64,000 nt of DNA from JBMDXB01 sp048594975 (GTDB taxonomy: Bacteria > Acidobacteriota > Vicinamibacteria > Vicinamibacterales > 2-12-FULL-66-21). The translations under genes were made by a program, and so were the position numbers. The stretch lies in the NCBI GenBank assembly GCA_048594975.1, contig JBMDXQ010000158.1, positions 1-64,000 on the forward strand. Reading direction: 5' to 3'. Below the pieces are notes generated by a model. That model saw nothing but the letters and a program-made list of their open reading frames with translations, was not told where the DNA came from and did no database searches. Numbering within the stretch: the stretch's first letter is position 1; the number at the start of each line of letters is the position of its first letter. Of this stretch, positions 8,891-17,541 are shown piece by piece.

Positions 8891-10126
8891 CTATTTGTCC
8901 TTCGCGGGGCCTGTTACGGTTATGGCGGGAGGCGTCGCGTAATCATTCCACAGGCGCTCGAGCAACGCGCGGTCCGGCTGTCCCTCGTAGGTAACGAATC
9001 GATACCGCGAGACGTAGGGTTTGCCGGGCTCGATCCGCCACTCGCCCGCCACGGAGGGCGAGTAGTTGAAGAACGGGTTGTCGGGATTCAGCCGTGTCGG
9101 CTGCGGGTGCCGGAAGTTCGACGGGTGATCGAGAATCGCAATCCCGGCGGGGCGGCCGTCGATCGCCCCGCCCATGTGCGTCCACCTTGCCTTCGTCCCG
9201 TTGCCGTCCTCGCGCGTCTTCCCCTCCGAGGTGAGGAACACCGTTTTGTCGCCTTTGCCGTTCCACTGAATGTGGCCACGGACGCCGATCCCGCCGTACC
9301 GGTATTCGGGCAGCACGAGCGGCTTGTCGCCGACGAGATTCTGGGTCGAGACGAGGTCGAACATCAAATACGGTGCGTCGTGCCCGATCGCGTACACGCG
9401 CACCTCCCACCGATCCTTCAACACCATCTCCGACCGGCCGCCGGTGACGTCGGTGAAGCGCGTCGTCGCGGTGAAGCCGCCGTGGATGCGCCCGCTCCAC
9501 ATCGCGTCCACCGTGTCGAAGTCGACACGGCCGGTGCCGTCGCCCATGTTCCAGAAGTCGGGCTGCCGCCCGTCGTACTGCGTCCGCGTCCAGGCCCACC
9601 AGATGCCGTGGTGATGCGGGTGATCGACCGGGTAGTCGTCGGTGATCGCGCGGCCCTCGGGCGTGTACGCCGGGTGGATGTAGCCGCCGCGCTTGAAGAT
9701 CGGGTTGATGTCGGGCCTCGGAAGCTCGGCCGGCTCCGCCTGGTAGGCGAGGACCGGCCGGCCGGCGACGGTCACGCGGACGACCGTGCCGTCGCGGCGG
9801 GCGATCACGTCCGGCTTCGGCGGCAGCGCGAGGCCCCGCCGGCCGATGGACATCGTGTACGCGCGCTGCTCGCCTGCCGCGAGCGAGGGCACCACGAACA
9901 TGATCTCGCCGGTGGAGTCGATCTGCGCCGCGATCGTCGGACCCTTGCCGTCGTTCAGGAACACGACGTCGGCGCCCTTCAGGCCCGGAACCGTCGTCGT
10001 CACCACTGTGTTCTGCCGGTCGAACGCGCCGGCATCCACCGTGACGGTGAACGGCGGCGGCGGCTTCGGCTGCGCGAACAGGGCGACAACGGGCGCGGCG
10101 GCGACGGCGAGCAGCGTGCGACGCAT
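8891..10126 (-). CDS. DUF6807 (PmoA-like) secreted protein
   Basis: This 411-residue protein has a signal peptide (MRRTLLAVAAAPVVALFAQ) and the family's core segment YPVDHPHHHGIWWAW followed by WSGRIHGG. The family was once named after methane oxygenase but is widespread in bacteria that degrade sugars and has no proven methane role. The His-rich DHPHHHG stretch could bind a metal or a sugar. The start at 10126 puts the signal peptide first; upstream in-frame sequence is not protein-like. The gene precedes the DoxX gene without spacing. Confidence 0.7.
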   Translation of the reverse strand: MRRTLLAVAAAPVVALFAQPKPPPPFTVTVDAGAFDRQNTVVTTTVPGLKGADVVFLNDGKGPTIAAQIDSTGEIMFVVPSLAAGEQRAYTMSIGRRGLALPPKPDVIARRDGTVVRVTVAGRPVLAYQAEPAELPRPDINPIFKRGGYIHPAYTPEGRAITDDYPVDHPHHHGIWWAWTRTQYDGRQPDFWNMGDGTGRVDFDTVDAMWSGRIHGGFTATTRFTDVTGGRSEMVLKDRWEVRVYAIGHDAPYLMFDLVSTQNLVGDKPLVLPEYRYGGIGVRGHIQWNGKGDKTVFLTSEGKTREDGNGTKARWTHMGGAIDGRPAGIAILDHPSNFRHPQPTRLNPDNPFFNYSPSVAGEWRIEPGKPYVSRYRFVTYEGQPDRALLERLWNDYATPPAITVTGPAKDK

Positions 10127-10274
10127 ACAACTGGCCTCGCGGTTGAGGTGAGGAACAACGGTAGCAGCCCGCGCGGCGGCGCGCGGCAGCCGATGCCGTC
10201 GATGGGGTTGTTTCGCATTAGTGTACGACGGTTTCGTCAAGTGCGGACGAAGCGGAGAAGTCGTCATTGTCCCC

Positions 10275-11300
10275 TCAGCCCGCCGTTTCCCGCAGGCGTC
10301 GCGCGCTCTCCTCCGGCGTCAGGTCGCGCTGCGGCGTGCCGAGCAGCTCAAAGCCGACCATGAACTTGCGGATGGTCGCCGAGCGCAGCAGCGGCGGGTA
10401 GCAGTGGCCGTGAAAGTGGTCGTCGTGCGGGCGGCCGTCGGTGGGCTGCTGATGGAAACCGAGCGAATAGGGGAACGGCGCCTGGAACAGGTCGTCGCAG
10501 CGGGTGGTCAGCTGCTTCAGGATGTCGGCGAGCGCGTCACGCTCCGCCTCCGACATGCCGTCCATCGCCCCGACGTGCCGGCGCGGGACGATCATCGTCT
10601 CGAAGGGCCAGACCGCCCAGAAGGGCACGACGACCAGGAAGGACTCGTTGCTGCACACGATCCGCTCGCCGCGCGCGAGCTCGACGGCGGCGTAATCGCA
10701 CAGCAGGCAGGAACCGTTCTCGCGGCGGTAGGCCTCGAGCGCCTCGTGCTCACGCGCCGGCTCGTTCGGGATCGTCGCCGTTGCCCAGATCTGTCCGTGC
10801 GGGTGCGGATTGCTCGCGCCCATCGCGGCGCCGCGATTCTCGAAGATCAGCACGTAGTTGACGCCGGGCCGGGCGCCGAGTGTCCGGTACTCGTCGGTCC
10901 ACACGTCCACGACTGCGCGGAGCTGGCACCGCTCGAGCCTGGGCAGCGCGAGGTCGTGGCGCGGCGAGAAACAGACGACGCGGCAAACGCCGGCTTCGGC
11001 GCGTGCGACGAGCAGCCCGCCGTCATCCGCGCGGACGTCGCCGGCCGACGGCATGAGGGCAGGAAAGTCGTTGTCGAAGACGAACGTCGACTCGTAGCGG
11101 GGATTGACCGCGCCGCCGGCGCGCGCGGACCCGGGACAGAGGTAGCAGGACGGGTCGTGCTCGGGAACCGGCTCCGCGGCGGCCGCCGGCTCCAGTGCGC
11201 CCAGCCACGGCCGCGCCGTCCGGTGCGGCGAGACGAGCACCCACTCACGACGGAGAGGGTTCCATCGGAGGTGGGGGGAGCTGACGGTGATCAGCGACAT
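10275..11300 (-). CDS. galT: Galactose-1-phosphate uridylyltransferase
   Basis: This 341-residue protein would exchange UMP between UDP-glucose and galactose-1-phosphate in the Leloir pathway. The active-site motif N-PHPHGQIWA is at residues 164-173, with H168 the likely uridylylated nucleophile. A probable zinc pair, CYLC, is at residues 52-55. The start at 11300 (MSLITVSSPHLRWNP) is preferred because it matches the family beginning; the upstream in-frame part lies in repeat DNA. The gene lies downstream of lacI on the same strand. No galactokinase or epimerase gene is present in the window. Galactose could come from substrates that also carry fucose. Confidence 0.9.
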   Translation of the reverse strand: MSLITVSSPHLRWNPLRREWVLVSPHRTARPWLGALEPAAAAEPVPEHDPSCYLCPGSARAGGAVNPRYESTFVFDNDFPALMPSAGDVRADDGGLLVARAEAGVCRVVCFSPRHDLALPRLERCQLRAVVDVWTDEYRTLGARPGVNYVLIFENRGAAMGASNPHPHGQIWATATIPNEPAREHEALEAYRRENGSCLLCDYAAVELARGERIVCSNESFLVVVPFWAVWPFETMIVPRRHVGAMDGMSEAERDALADILKQLTTRCDDLFQAPFPYSLGFHQQPTDGRPHDDHFHGHCYPPLLRSATIRKFMVGFELLGTPQRDLTPEESARRLRETAG

Positions 11301-11414
11301 GGAAGATGGAAAACGGAAGATGGAAAAGTGCACACCGTCGTGTGTGCAGAGCTGCGAGTAACGCCGGGGTTCACATCCCTGCGCTCTTTGCCGTTCTCCA
11401 TATTCCATCTTCCG
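11298..11414. repeat. GAAGATGG-type word repeats in front of galT
   Basis: Words GGAAGATGGAAAACGGAAGATGG at 11301 onward (broken into GGAAGATGG units) are inverted at about 11390-11414 (CCGTTCTCCATATTCCATC). The galT start codon lies at the edge of the left arm. The two arms, about 90 bases apart, could form a hairpin in the leader between lacI and galT. Confidence 0.5.
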
Positions 11415-11460
11415 TCGTCGTCAGAGAGTCGTCAGCGGGCCGATGACTCTCTGACGACGA
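11415..11460. terminator. 16-bp perfect stem-loop across the lacI stop codon
   Basis: TCGTCGTCAGAGAGTC at 11415-11430 is perfectly complementary to 11445-11460, with a 14-base loop. The right arm encodes the last LacI residues and the loop contains the TGA stop. There is no T-run, so classic intrinsic termination is not shown. It could still weaken read-through into galT or protect the message end. Confidence 0.45.
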
Positions 11461-12445
11461 GTTGCGGCGGGATGATCACGCGGCGCATGCGCGCCGGAGG
11501 GTCCGGGCCGATGCGATCGAGGATCAGCTCCGCGGCGCGGCGGCCCTGCTCCTCGCGCGACCAACTGACCGTCGTGAGCGGCACCCGCAGCAGGTCGCCG
11601 TGCGCGATGTCGCCGGCGCCGACCACGGCGATGTCGTCCGGCACGCGCAGCCCGGCCTCCCATATCGCCTTCATCGCGCCGATCGCGGCCGGGTCGTTGG
11701 CGGCGAACACGGCATCGACGCGCGGCTCCAGGGCGAGCAGTTTCTTCATCGCGCGGTAGCCGTCGGCGTCCTTGAACCCTCCTCTCACGATCCACTCGGG
11801 CTTCCCTTTCACGCCTGCCTCGCGCAGCGCGGCCGCGTAGCCGTCGGCCCGGCGCTTCGCGTGGACGATCGGCGGGCCGGCGATATGTGTGACCGCCCGC
11901 CGTCCGTTCGACAGCAGGTGCGTGGTGGCGAGCCTGCCGACCTGGTGGTCATCGGTCAGGACGCGGTCGCAGCGCACCCGCGGATGATCGTCGCGATCGA
12001 TCATCACGATCCCGATGCCGAGCGCCGACAGGCGCTGCAGCAGGTCCGTGTTCTTCTCGGCGTTGGCCGACGCGAGGACGATCGCGTCCACCTGCCGCTG
12101 GCGCAGCATCTCGAGCTCGGCGCGCTCCTTGCCGGCGTCCTCGTTGGACGAGCAGAGCAGCAGGCCGTAGCCGCGCGCGCTCGCCACCTTCTCCAGGCCG
12201 GCGATGATCTCGACGAAGAAGGAGTGCATCAGGTCGGGGATGACGATGCCGATCGTCCTGGTGCTGCGCAGGGTGAGGCTGCGCGCGACCGCATTGGGCT
12301 GGTAGCCGAGTTCGGCGACCTTGGCGAGGACGCGGGCGCGGGTCGCCTCGCTGATGTCGGCGTGGTTGTTCAGCACCTTGGAGACGGTGGTGATCGAGAC
12401 GCCGAGCTGCCCGGCGATCCGCTTCATCGTGGGGGTGGCGCGCAT
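11432..12445 (-). CDS. LacI-family transcriptional regulator of the fucose locus
   Basis: This 337-residue protein has the LacI helix-turn-helix at residues 7-26 (MKRIAGQLGVSITTVSKVLN), the hinge region near YQPNAVARSLTLR, and a periplasmic-binding-protein-like effector domain starting TIGIVIPDLMHSFF. LacI regulators bind palindromes with a central CpG. Two such sites lie 30-65 bases in front of this gene, and related sites lie at two other divergent promoters of the locus. It most likely represses these genes and its own, and is released by L-fucose or a breakdown product such as fuconate or KDF; the effector is inferred from the controlled genes. Confidence 0.9.
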   Translation of the reverse strand: MRATPTMKRIAGQLGVSITTVSKVLNNHADISEATRARVLAKVAELGYQPNAVARSLTLRSTRTIGIVIPDLMHSFFVEIIAGLEKVASARGYGLLLCSSNEDAGKERAELEMLRQRQVDAIVLASANAEKNTDLLQRLSALGIGIVMIDRDDHPRVRCDRVLTDDHQVGRLATTHLLSNGRRAVTHIAGPPIVHAKRRADGYAAALREAGVKGKPEWIVRGGFKDADGYRAMKKLLALEPRVDAVFAANDPAAIGAMKAIWEAGLRVPDDIAVVGAGDIAHGDLLRVPLTTVSWSREEQGRRAAELILDRIGPDPPARMRRVIIPPQLVVRESSAR

Positions 12446-12473
12446 CCGCTTCCTTTGACTTCCCTTTGACTTC

Positions 12474-12487
12474 CTTTAACGCTAAAG
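12474..12487. promoter_or_regulatory. LacI-type operator, half-degenerate copy
   Basis: CTTTAACGCTAAAG is a 14-bp palindrome with one mismatched pair. It lies 22 bp, about two helical turns, from the perfect copy at 12496, so two dimers could sit on the same face of the DNA. Confidence 0.75.
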
Positions 12488-12491
12488 TAGC

Positions 12492-12520
12492 TTGACTTTA
12501 CCGGTAAAGCATAGTATCAC
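12492..12520 (+). promoter_or_regulatory. Possible sigma-70 promoter for the TonB receptor/GH29 unit
   Basis: TTGACT at 12492-12497 and TATCAC at 12515-12520 are separated by 17 bases. The perfect operator at 12496-12509 covers the end of the -35 box and the spacer, as expected for repression by a LacI protein. Confidence 0.45.
12496..12509. promoter_or_regulatory. LacI-type operator, perfect palindrome
   Basis: CTTTACCGGTAAAG is a perfect 14-bp palindrome with a central CpG, between the divergent lacI and TonB-receptor genes. The identical 14-mer recurs at 30811-30824, between the fucose operon and the GH95 gene. Confidence 0.85.
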
Positions 12521-12619
12521 GACGGCATCCGGCCCGGCGCCGCGCCGATCCGGCACAAACAGGATACCCGAACCGTCGTGACCCGCAGGTGGTCGCGGAT
12601 TCCCGCCAGGAGGCTGCTC

Positions 12620-15600
12620 ATGTCGTCCCGCGTGTCTGTCGGCAGCCGCGTCCGGCTCGCCCTCCTTACCCTTCTCGTCGCCCTGCCCGCCGCTGCGCCG
12701 CTCTGGGCGCAGACGTCGATGGGCGGGGTCAACGGCACCGTGACCGACGCCCAGGGCGGCGTCCTCCCCGGCGCCACCGTCACCCTGACCAGCGAGGCCA
12801 CCGGCATCCAGACGGTCCGCCAGACGAACGACAGCGGCTATTTCGTCTTCGTGAACGTCAGGCCGGGATCCTACTCGCTCACCGTCGAACTCCAGGGTCT
12901 GCGGACCGCGAGGGTCGCCCCGTTCACCGTCGGCGTGAACGAGACCGTCAGCCGGAATGTCACCCTCGAGCTCGGAGCGCTCAGCGAAGTGGTCGAAGTC
13001 AGCGGTCGGTCCGAGGTGCTGCAGACTACCTCCGCCGCGCTCGGCCAGGTGGTCGAGGAGAAAGTCATCAAGGAGCTGCCGCTGCAGGGGAGGAACTTCA
13101 CTTCGCTGATGCTCCTCACGCCCGGGGTGAACCCCGTCTCCACTGCGCAGGGACCGCAGGCCGAGACCGCGGTGAACAGCTTCGAGGGCAACTCCGGGAT
13201 CCCGGGCGGACAGGTCGTGAACGCCTCGATCCAGGGCCAGCAGAACCGCTCGAAGATCTACTACGTCGACGGCGTCATCAACACCAGCGTGCGCTCCGGC
13301 ACCTATGTCGCGCTGCCCGACATCGACTCGCTGCAGGAATTCAAGGTGGAGTCGCACAGCGACAAGGCGGAGTTCGGCGGCGTCACCGGCGGCGTGATCA
13401 ACATGATCTCCAAGTCGGGCACGAACCGGTTCAGCGGCGCCGCGTTCGAGTTCTTCCGCGACCACCGCCTCGCCGCGCGCAACCCGTTCCGGGATTTCGA
13501 CCGGGACGACCACCCGTTTTACCGCCAGAACCAGTACGGCCTCAGCCTGGGCGGGCCGATCGTCCAGAACCGCGCGTTCTTCTTCGGCTCCTATGACGGC
13601 TGGAACTTCCGCGACCAGGCGCAGATCACGCACACCGTCCCGGCCGCGGGCGAGCTGGACGGCGACTTCTCCCAGACCTTCCACCGGCGGATCATCTACA
13701 ACCCGTACACCACGCGTGTGGAGAACGGCCGCACGGTGCGCGATCCCTTCCCGGGCAACATCATCCCGAGGGAGCTGATCTCGCCGACGATGCAGGCGTT
13801 CCTCAAGGCGTACATGGTCAAGCCGAATCAGCCGGGCAACGTCGCGAACAACTACCGGGCGGCGCGCGAGCAGGAAAACACCTCGAACTCGTTCCAGGCG
13901 AGGATCGACTATCACTTCTCCCCGAGCGACAATATCTTCTTCCGCTGGACCGAGCGGCAGAACAGCGCCACGATTCCGAGGGGCGATCTGGGCTACATCG
14001 AACCCGATTCGAGCAACCGCAACGTCGGCGGCGGCTGGTTCCACTCGTTCTCGACGAACATGATTGTCGAGGTGCGCGGCGGCGTCGCGACGCAGCCCAC
14101 CGAGGACGCTCCGATGCAGCATCCGCTGGGGTTCGAGCCGCAGCGGGCGCTGAGCCTCCCCGAGGTCGAGCGCTTCCAGGGCTACATCGCCAGCAACCTC
14201 AGTGGACCGTGGAACGTCCCGACGCTCGGCGTGCAGGGGCCGCGGCCGCGCGGCAACCCGAACTGGAACATCGCCGCAGACCTGACGTGGCTGCGCGGCA
14301 CGCACAACCTGAAGTTCGGGTTCCAGCGTCTGCAGATCAACCGCCTCCAGAAGAACCAGTTCGGCGAGCTGCTCTTCAGCGCCGAGCAGACGCGCAACCC
14401 CCAGGCCACAGCGAACACGGGCGACCCCATCGCGTCGGCGCTGCTCGGCCTGCCGGGCCAGATCCGCGGCTACGTGCCGGACCTCGGCTACATCGACTTC
14501 CGCACCGCCACGCTCTCCGGCTACTTCCAGGACCAGTGGGCGCTGCGGCGGAACATCACGCTCAACTACGGGCTGCGCTACGACTACGTGACGCCGGTGG
14601 TCGGCAACCACATGCTGCAGAGCGGGCCCGATCTGAAGACCGGCGAGTGGCTCCTCGCGCTCGAATCGATGCCTGGACCCTGCACGGCCGGGGAGCCGCC
14701 GCCGTGCCTGCCGTCGCCGATCGAACAGATCCCGTTCAACCAGTTCATCCGCGTCACCGGCGAGCGCGACTCGATCATCAAGCCGATCAAGGACAACTGG
14801 GGCCCGCGCGTGGGTCTCGCGTGGGAGCTCGACCCGAAGACGATCGTGCGGAGTGGCTACGGGCTGGTGTGGGACTCGATGATTTCCCGCAGCCAGTACG
14901 GCCAGCACCAGTTCGAGACCTGGGGATGGCCGCAGTTCTCGGGCATCGACACCGGCTCGATCAACCGTGAAGGCGGTGCGATCACGAAGGTGGACGACGT
15001 TGACAGCCTGCCGTTCGCGCAGCCCCGCCCCGCCCCCTGGAACAGCACGGGGTTCTTCAACGATCCCGATCGCAAGAACGCCTACTCGCACCAGTGGAAC
15101 GTCCAGGTGCAGCGCCAGCTCACGCAGAACCTGATGGCGGCAGTCGGCTACGTCGGGAGCTACAACGGGCGGATGGAGTACGCGGGCCGGGCCCAGGCGC
15201 CGCCCGTCGCGGCGGTCGACCCGGCGACCGGTCGGCGGCTGACGGCCGCCGAGCGCAACGCGCTCCGCCCCTGGCCGCACATCGATGGCACGTTCACCTA
15301 CTCGGACTCGATCGGCATGTCCAGGTACCACGCGCTGCAGGCAATCGTCCAGCAGCGCTTCTCGGATGGGCTGTCGAGCATCTTCTCGTACACCTGGTCG
15401 CGCACGATCGATACGAGCAGCGGCTGGTTCAACGCCGAAGGGGGCATCGGCGGCGGGGCGACGGTCCAGAACTACCACGACATCGACCGCAGCCGGGGCA
15501 TCTCCAGCTACGACATCCCGCACGTCGTCACCTGGGCGACGGTGTGGGAGCTGCCGTTCGGCCGCAGCAAGCGCTGGCTGCAGACTGGACCGGCGTCGTG

Positions 15601-16048
15601 GGTGCTGGGCGACTGGCAATTGAACTGGATGCTGCTCGCGCGGTCCGGGCAGCCGTTCACGCCGACGGTGGGCGGCGATCCCGCCAATCTCGGACACACG
15701 GGGTACGCGAGGCCGAACCTCGTGGGCAATCCCGAGGTGTCGAACCCGACGGTCGATCGCTGGTTCGACGCGTCGGCGTTCGCGATCCCGGTCAACGAAT
15801 TCGGCAGCGCCGGGCGCAACATTCTGCGCGCACCGGGATACTGGACGGTCGATCTCGGGGTGATGCGCAACGTCCGGATCGGATCGGGCAAGGTCCTCCA
15901 GCTCCGGATCGAGTCGTTCAACGTGTTCAATCACATCAATCTCGGCAACCCGGCGATCGCGATTGACAACCCCGCCACGGTTGGCACAATTACCTCCATG
16001 TCGGGCCGCCCGCGGCAGGTGCAGTTCGGGTTCCGCTTCACCTACTGA
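12620..16048 (+). CDS. Oar-like TonB-dependent receptor 1 (carboxypeptidase-regulatory domain)
   Basis: This 1142-residue outer-membrane protein has a signal peptide ending APLWAQ, a carboxypeptidase-regulatory-like beta-sandwich (GGVNGTVTDAQGGVLPGATV), a plug region (VIKELPLQGRNFTSLMLLTPGV) and a large beta-barrel that ends in RQVQFGFRFTY with a terminal aromatic. Such receptors import bulky ligands using TonB energy. The start at 12620 is preferred because AGGAGG lies seven bases before it and the signal peptide follows. The two operators in front and the GH29 gene behind suggest it takes up fucose-containing oligosaccharides. No SusD-like partner is present. Confidence 0.85.
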   Translation: MSSRVSVGSRVRLALLTLLVALPAAAPLWAQTSMGGVNGTVTDAQGGVLPGATVTLTSEATGIQTVRQTNDSGYFVFVNVRPGSYSLTVELQGLRTARVAPFTVGVNETVSRNVTLELGALSEVVEVSGRSEVLQTTSAALGQVVEEKVIKELPLQGRNFTSLMLLTPGVNPVSTAQGPQAETAVNSFEGNSGIPGGQVVNASIQGQQNRSKIYYVDGVINTSVRSGTYVALPDIDSLQEFKVESHSDKAEFGGVTGGVINMISKSGTNRFSGAAFEFFRDHRLAARNPFRDFDRDDHPFYRQNQYGLSLGGPIVQNRAFFFGSYDGWNFRDQAQITHTVPAAGELDGDFSQTFHRRIIYNPYTTRVENGRTVRDPFPGNIIPRELISPTMQAFLKAYMVKPNQPGNVANNYRAAREQENTSNSFQARIDYHFSPSDNIFFRWTERQNSATIPRGDLGYIEPDSSNRNVGGGWFHSFSTNMIVEVRGGVATQPTEDAPMQHPLGFEPQRALSLPEVERFQGYIASNLSGPWNVPTLGVQGPRPRGNPNWNIAADLTWLRGTHNLKFGFQRLQINRLQKNQFGELLFSAEQTRNPQATANTGDPIASALLGLPGQIRGYVPDLGYIDFRTATLSGYFQDQWALRRNITLNYGLRYDYVTPVVGNHMLQSGPDLKTGEWLLALESMPGPCTAGEPPPCLPSPIEQIPFNQFIRVTGERDSIIKPIKDNWGPRVGLAWELDPKTIVRSGYGLVWDSMISRSQYGQHQFETWGWPQFSGIDTGSINREGGAITKVDDVDSLPFAQPRPAPWNSTGFFNDPDRKNAYSHQWNVQVQRQLTQNLMAAVGYVGSYNGRMEYAGRAQAPPVAAVDPATGRRLTAAERNALRPWPHIDGTFTYSDSIGMSRYHALQAIVQQRFSDGLSSIFSYTWSRTIDTSSGWFNAEGGIGGGATVQNYHDIDRSRGISSYDIPHVVTWATVWELPFGRSKRWLQTGPASWVLGDWQLNWMLLARSGQPFTPTVGGDPANLGHTGYARPNLVGNPEVSNPTVDRWFDASAFAIPVNEFGSAGRNILRAPGYWTVDLGVMRNVRIGSGKVLQLRIESFNVFNHINLGNPAIAIDNPATVGTITSMSGRPRQVQFGFRFTY

Positions 16049-16069
16049 TGGCGATCCGGCGCAGCCAGG

Positions 16070-16103
16070 AACGCCGGCCATCCAGGGCCGGCGTTTCTTT
16101 TTC
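16070..16103 (+). terminator. Rho-independent terminator between receptor 1 and GH29
   Basis: AACGCCGGCC at 16070-16079 pairs with GGCCGGCGTT at 16086-16095 (10 bp, 6-base loop) and is followed by TCTTTTT. It would lower, but need not abolish, expression of the GH29 gene from the receptor promoter. Confidence 0.8.
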
Positions 16104-16116
16104 TCAGAGGTCGGAC

Positions 16117-17517
16117 ATGACGCGCAGACGCCGAACGTTCGTGATCGCCGCTTCTCTACTCGCCGCCGGTCTCGGCGCCCTGCCGCGCGCGCAGGTCCCG
16201 GCGGCCCCCGCGCCCGACCCGATGAAGGAGAAGCGCCTCGAGTGGTTCCGCGAGGCGAAGTACGGGCTGTTCATCCACTGGGGCCTGTACGCCATCCCCG
16301 CTGGCGAGTGGCAGGGCAAACGCATCCCCGGCATCGGCGAGTGGATCATGAACCGGGCGAAGATCCCGGTGAAGGATTACGAGCAGCTGGCGAAGCAGTT
16401 CAACCCGGTCAAGTTCAACGCCGACGAGTGGGTGCAGCTCGCGAAGGACGCGGGCATGAAGTACATCGTGATCACCTCCAAGCACCACGACGGCTTCGCG
16501 CTGTACGACTCGAAGGTGAGCACGTGGGACATCGTCGACGCGACGCCGTTCAAGCGCGACGTCCTGAAGGAGCTGTCGGCGGCGTGCGCGAAGCAGGGGA
16601 TACGGCTCGGGTTCTACTACTCGCAGTCGCAGGACTGGCACGAGCCGGGCGGCGCCGGCAACAACTGGGACTTCCCGCCGAACGCCGAGAAGGACAAGTC
16701 GGGCGCGTTCGACAAGTACCTGCGCGAGAAGGCGGAGCCGCAGGTGCGCGAGCTGCTGACCGGCTACGGCCCGGTGGCGCTGATCTGGTTCGACACGCCG
16801 CAGATGATGGCCACCGGCGACCGCGCCCGCCGGTTCACGCAGCTCGTCCGCGAGCTGCAGCCCATGACGCTCATCGACGGGCGCCTCGGCGAGGCGGGCG
16901 ACTACATCACCACCGGCGACAACGTGATTCCTGCCGAGATCCAGAAGGAGGCCTGGGAAGTCCCGGCAACCATCAACCACACCTGGGGATACAGGAAGGA
17001 CGACCACGACTGGAAGTCGCCGGGCCAGATCACCTTCAAACTCGTTGACATTGTCAGCAAGGGCGGCAACTATCTGCTGAACGTCGGTCCCATGGCCGAC
17101 GGTCTCATTCCACAGGCAAGTCAGGACAACCTGCGGGCAGTGGGCCGCTGGCTGAAGGTCAACGGCGAGGCTGTCTACGGCGCCCGGCCCTCGCCATGGG
17201 GCGAGGAGCTCGGGGAGCACAGCGCTCGCGGCGCGAAAGACGTGCGCAACCAGCCGCTGTTCCTCCAGCAGACGGAATGGCGCGTCACGGAGAAGCCGGG
17301 GAAGCTGTACTTCATCTTCTTCAACGAGCCGCGGGCGCCGTTCGCGCTTCCGCGGATGAAGAACACGGTCAGGCGCGCCTACCGTCTCGACGGCGGCGTC
17401 CCGATCGAGCTGAAGACCGACGGCGGCGTCACGACCTTCACGCTCGATCGGCCCATCTGGGATCCGATGGCGACGGTCGTGGTCGTCGAGTACGAGGGAA
17501 CGCGCGTGGAGCGATAG
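16117..17517 (+). CDS. Secreted alpha-L-fucosidase, GH29
   Basis: This 466-residue protein has an N-terminal signal sequence (MTRRRRTFVIAASLLAAGL, ending near PRAQ) and the GH29 fold start (REAKYGLFIHWGLYAIPAGEW). The likely catalytic nucleophile is D226 in ALIWFDTP, and SKHHDGFALYDS forms part of the fucose pocket. GH29 enzymes remove terminal alpha-L-fucose with retention, from alpha-1,2, -1,3, -1,4 or -1,6 linkages depending on subfamily. AGAGG precedes the start at a good distance. It lies between two TonB receptors downstream of a LacI-controlled promoter, though a terminator intervenes. Confidence 0.92.
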   Translation: MTRRRRTFVIAASLLAAGLGALPRAQVPAAPAPDPMKEKRLEWFREAKYGLFIHWGLYAIPAGEWQGKRIPGIGEWIMNRAKIPVKDYEQLAKQFNPVKFNADEWVQLAKDAGMKYIVITSKHHDGFALYDSKVSTWDIVDATPFKRDVLKELSAACAKQGIRLGFYYSQSQDWHEPGGAGNNWDFPPNAEKDKSGAFDKYLREKAEPQVRELLTGYGPVALIWFDTPQMMATGDRARRFTQLVRELQPMTLIDGRLGEAGDYITTGDNVIPAEIQKEAWEVPATINHTWGYRKDDHDWKSPGQITFKLVDIVSKGGNYLLNVGPMADGLIPQASQDNLRAVGRWLKVNGEAVYGARPSPWGEELGEHSARGAKDVRNQPLFLQQTEWRVTEKPGKLYFIFFNEPRAPFALPRMKNTVRRAYRLDGGVPIELKTDGGVTTFTLDRPIWDPMATVVVVEYEGTRVER

Positions 17518-17541
17518 AGGCATTCATTCAGGGGGGACAGC

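Noticed and set aside
12482..16081. Long open frame of about 1,200 codons on the minus strand opposite receptor 1
   Set aside because: It mirrors the receptor gene codon for codon, is Arg/Val/His-rich without motifs, and is a by-product of high GC. Similar frames opposite other genes were dropped for the same reason.
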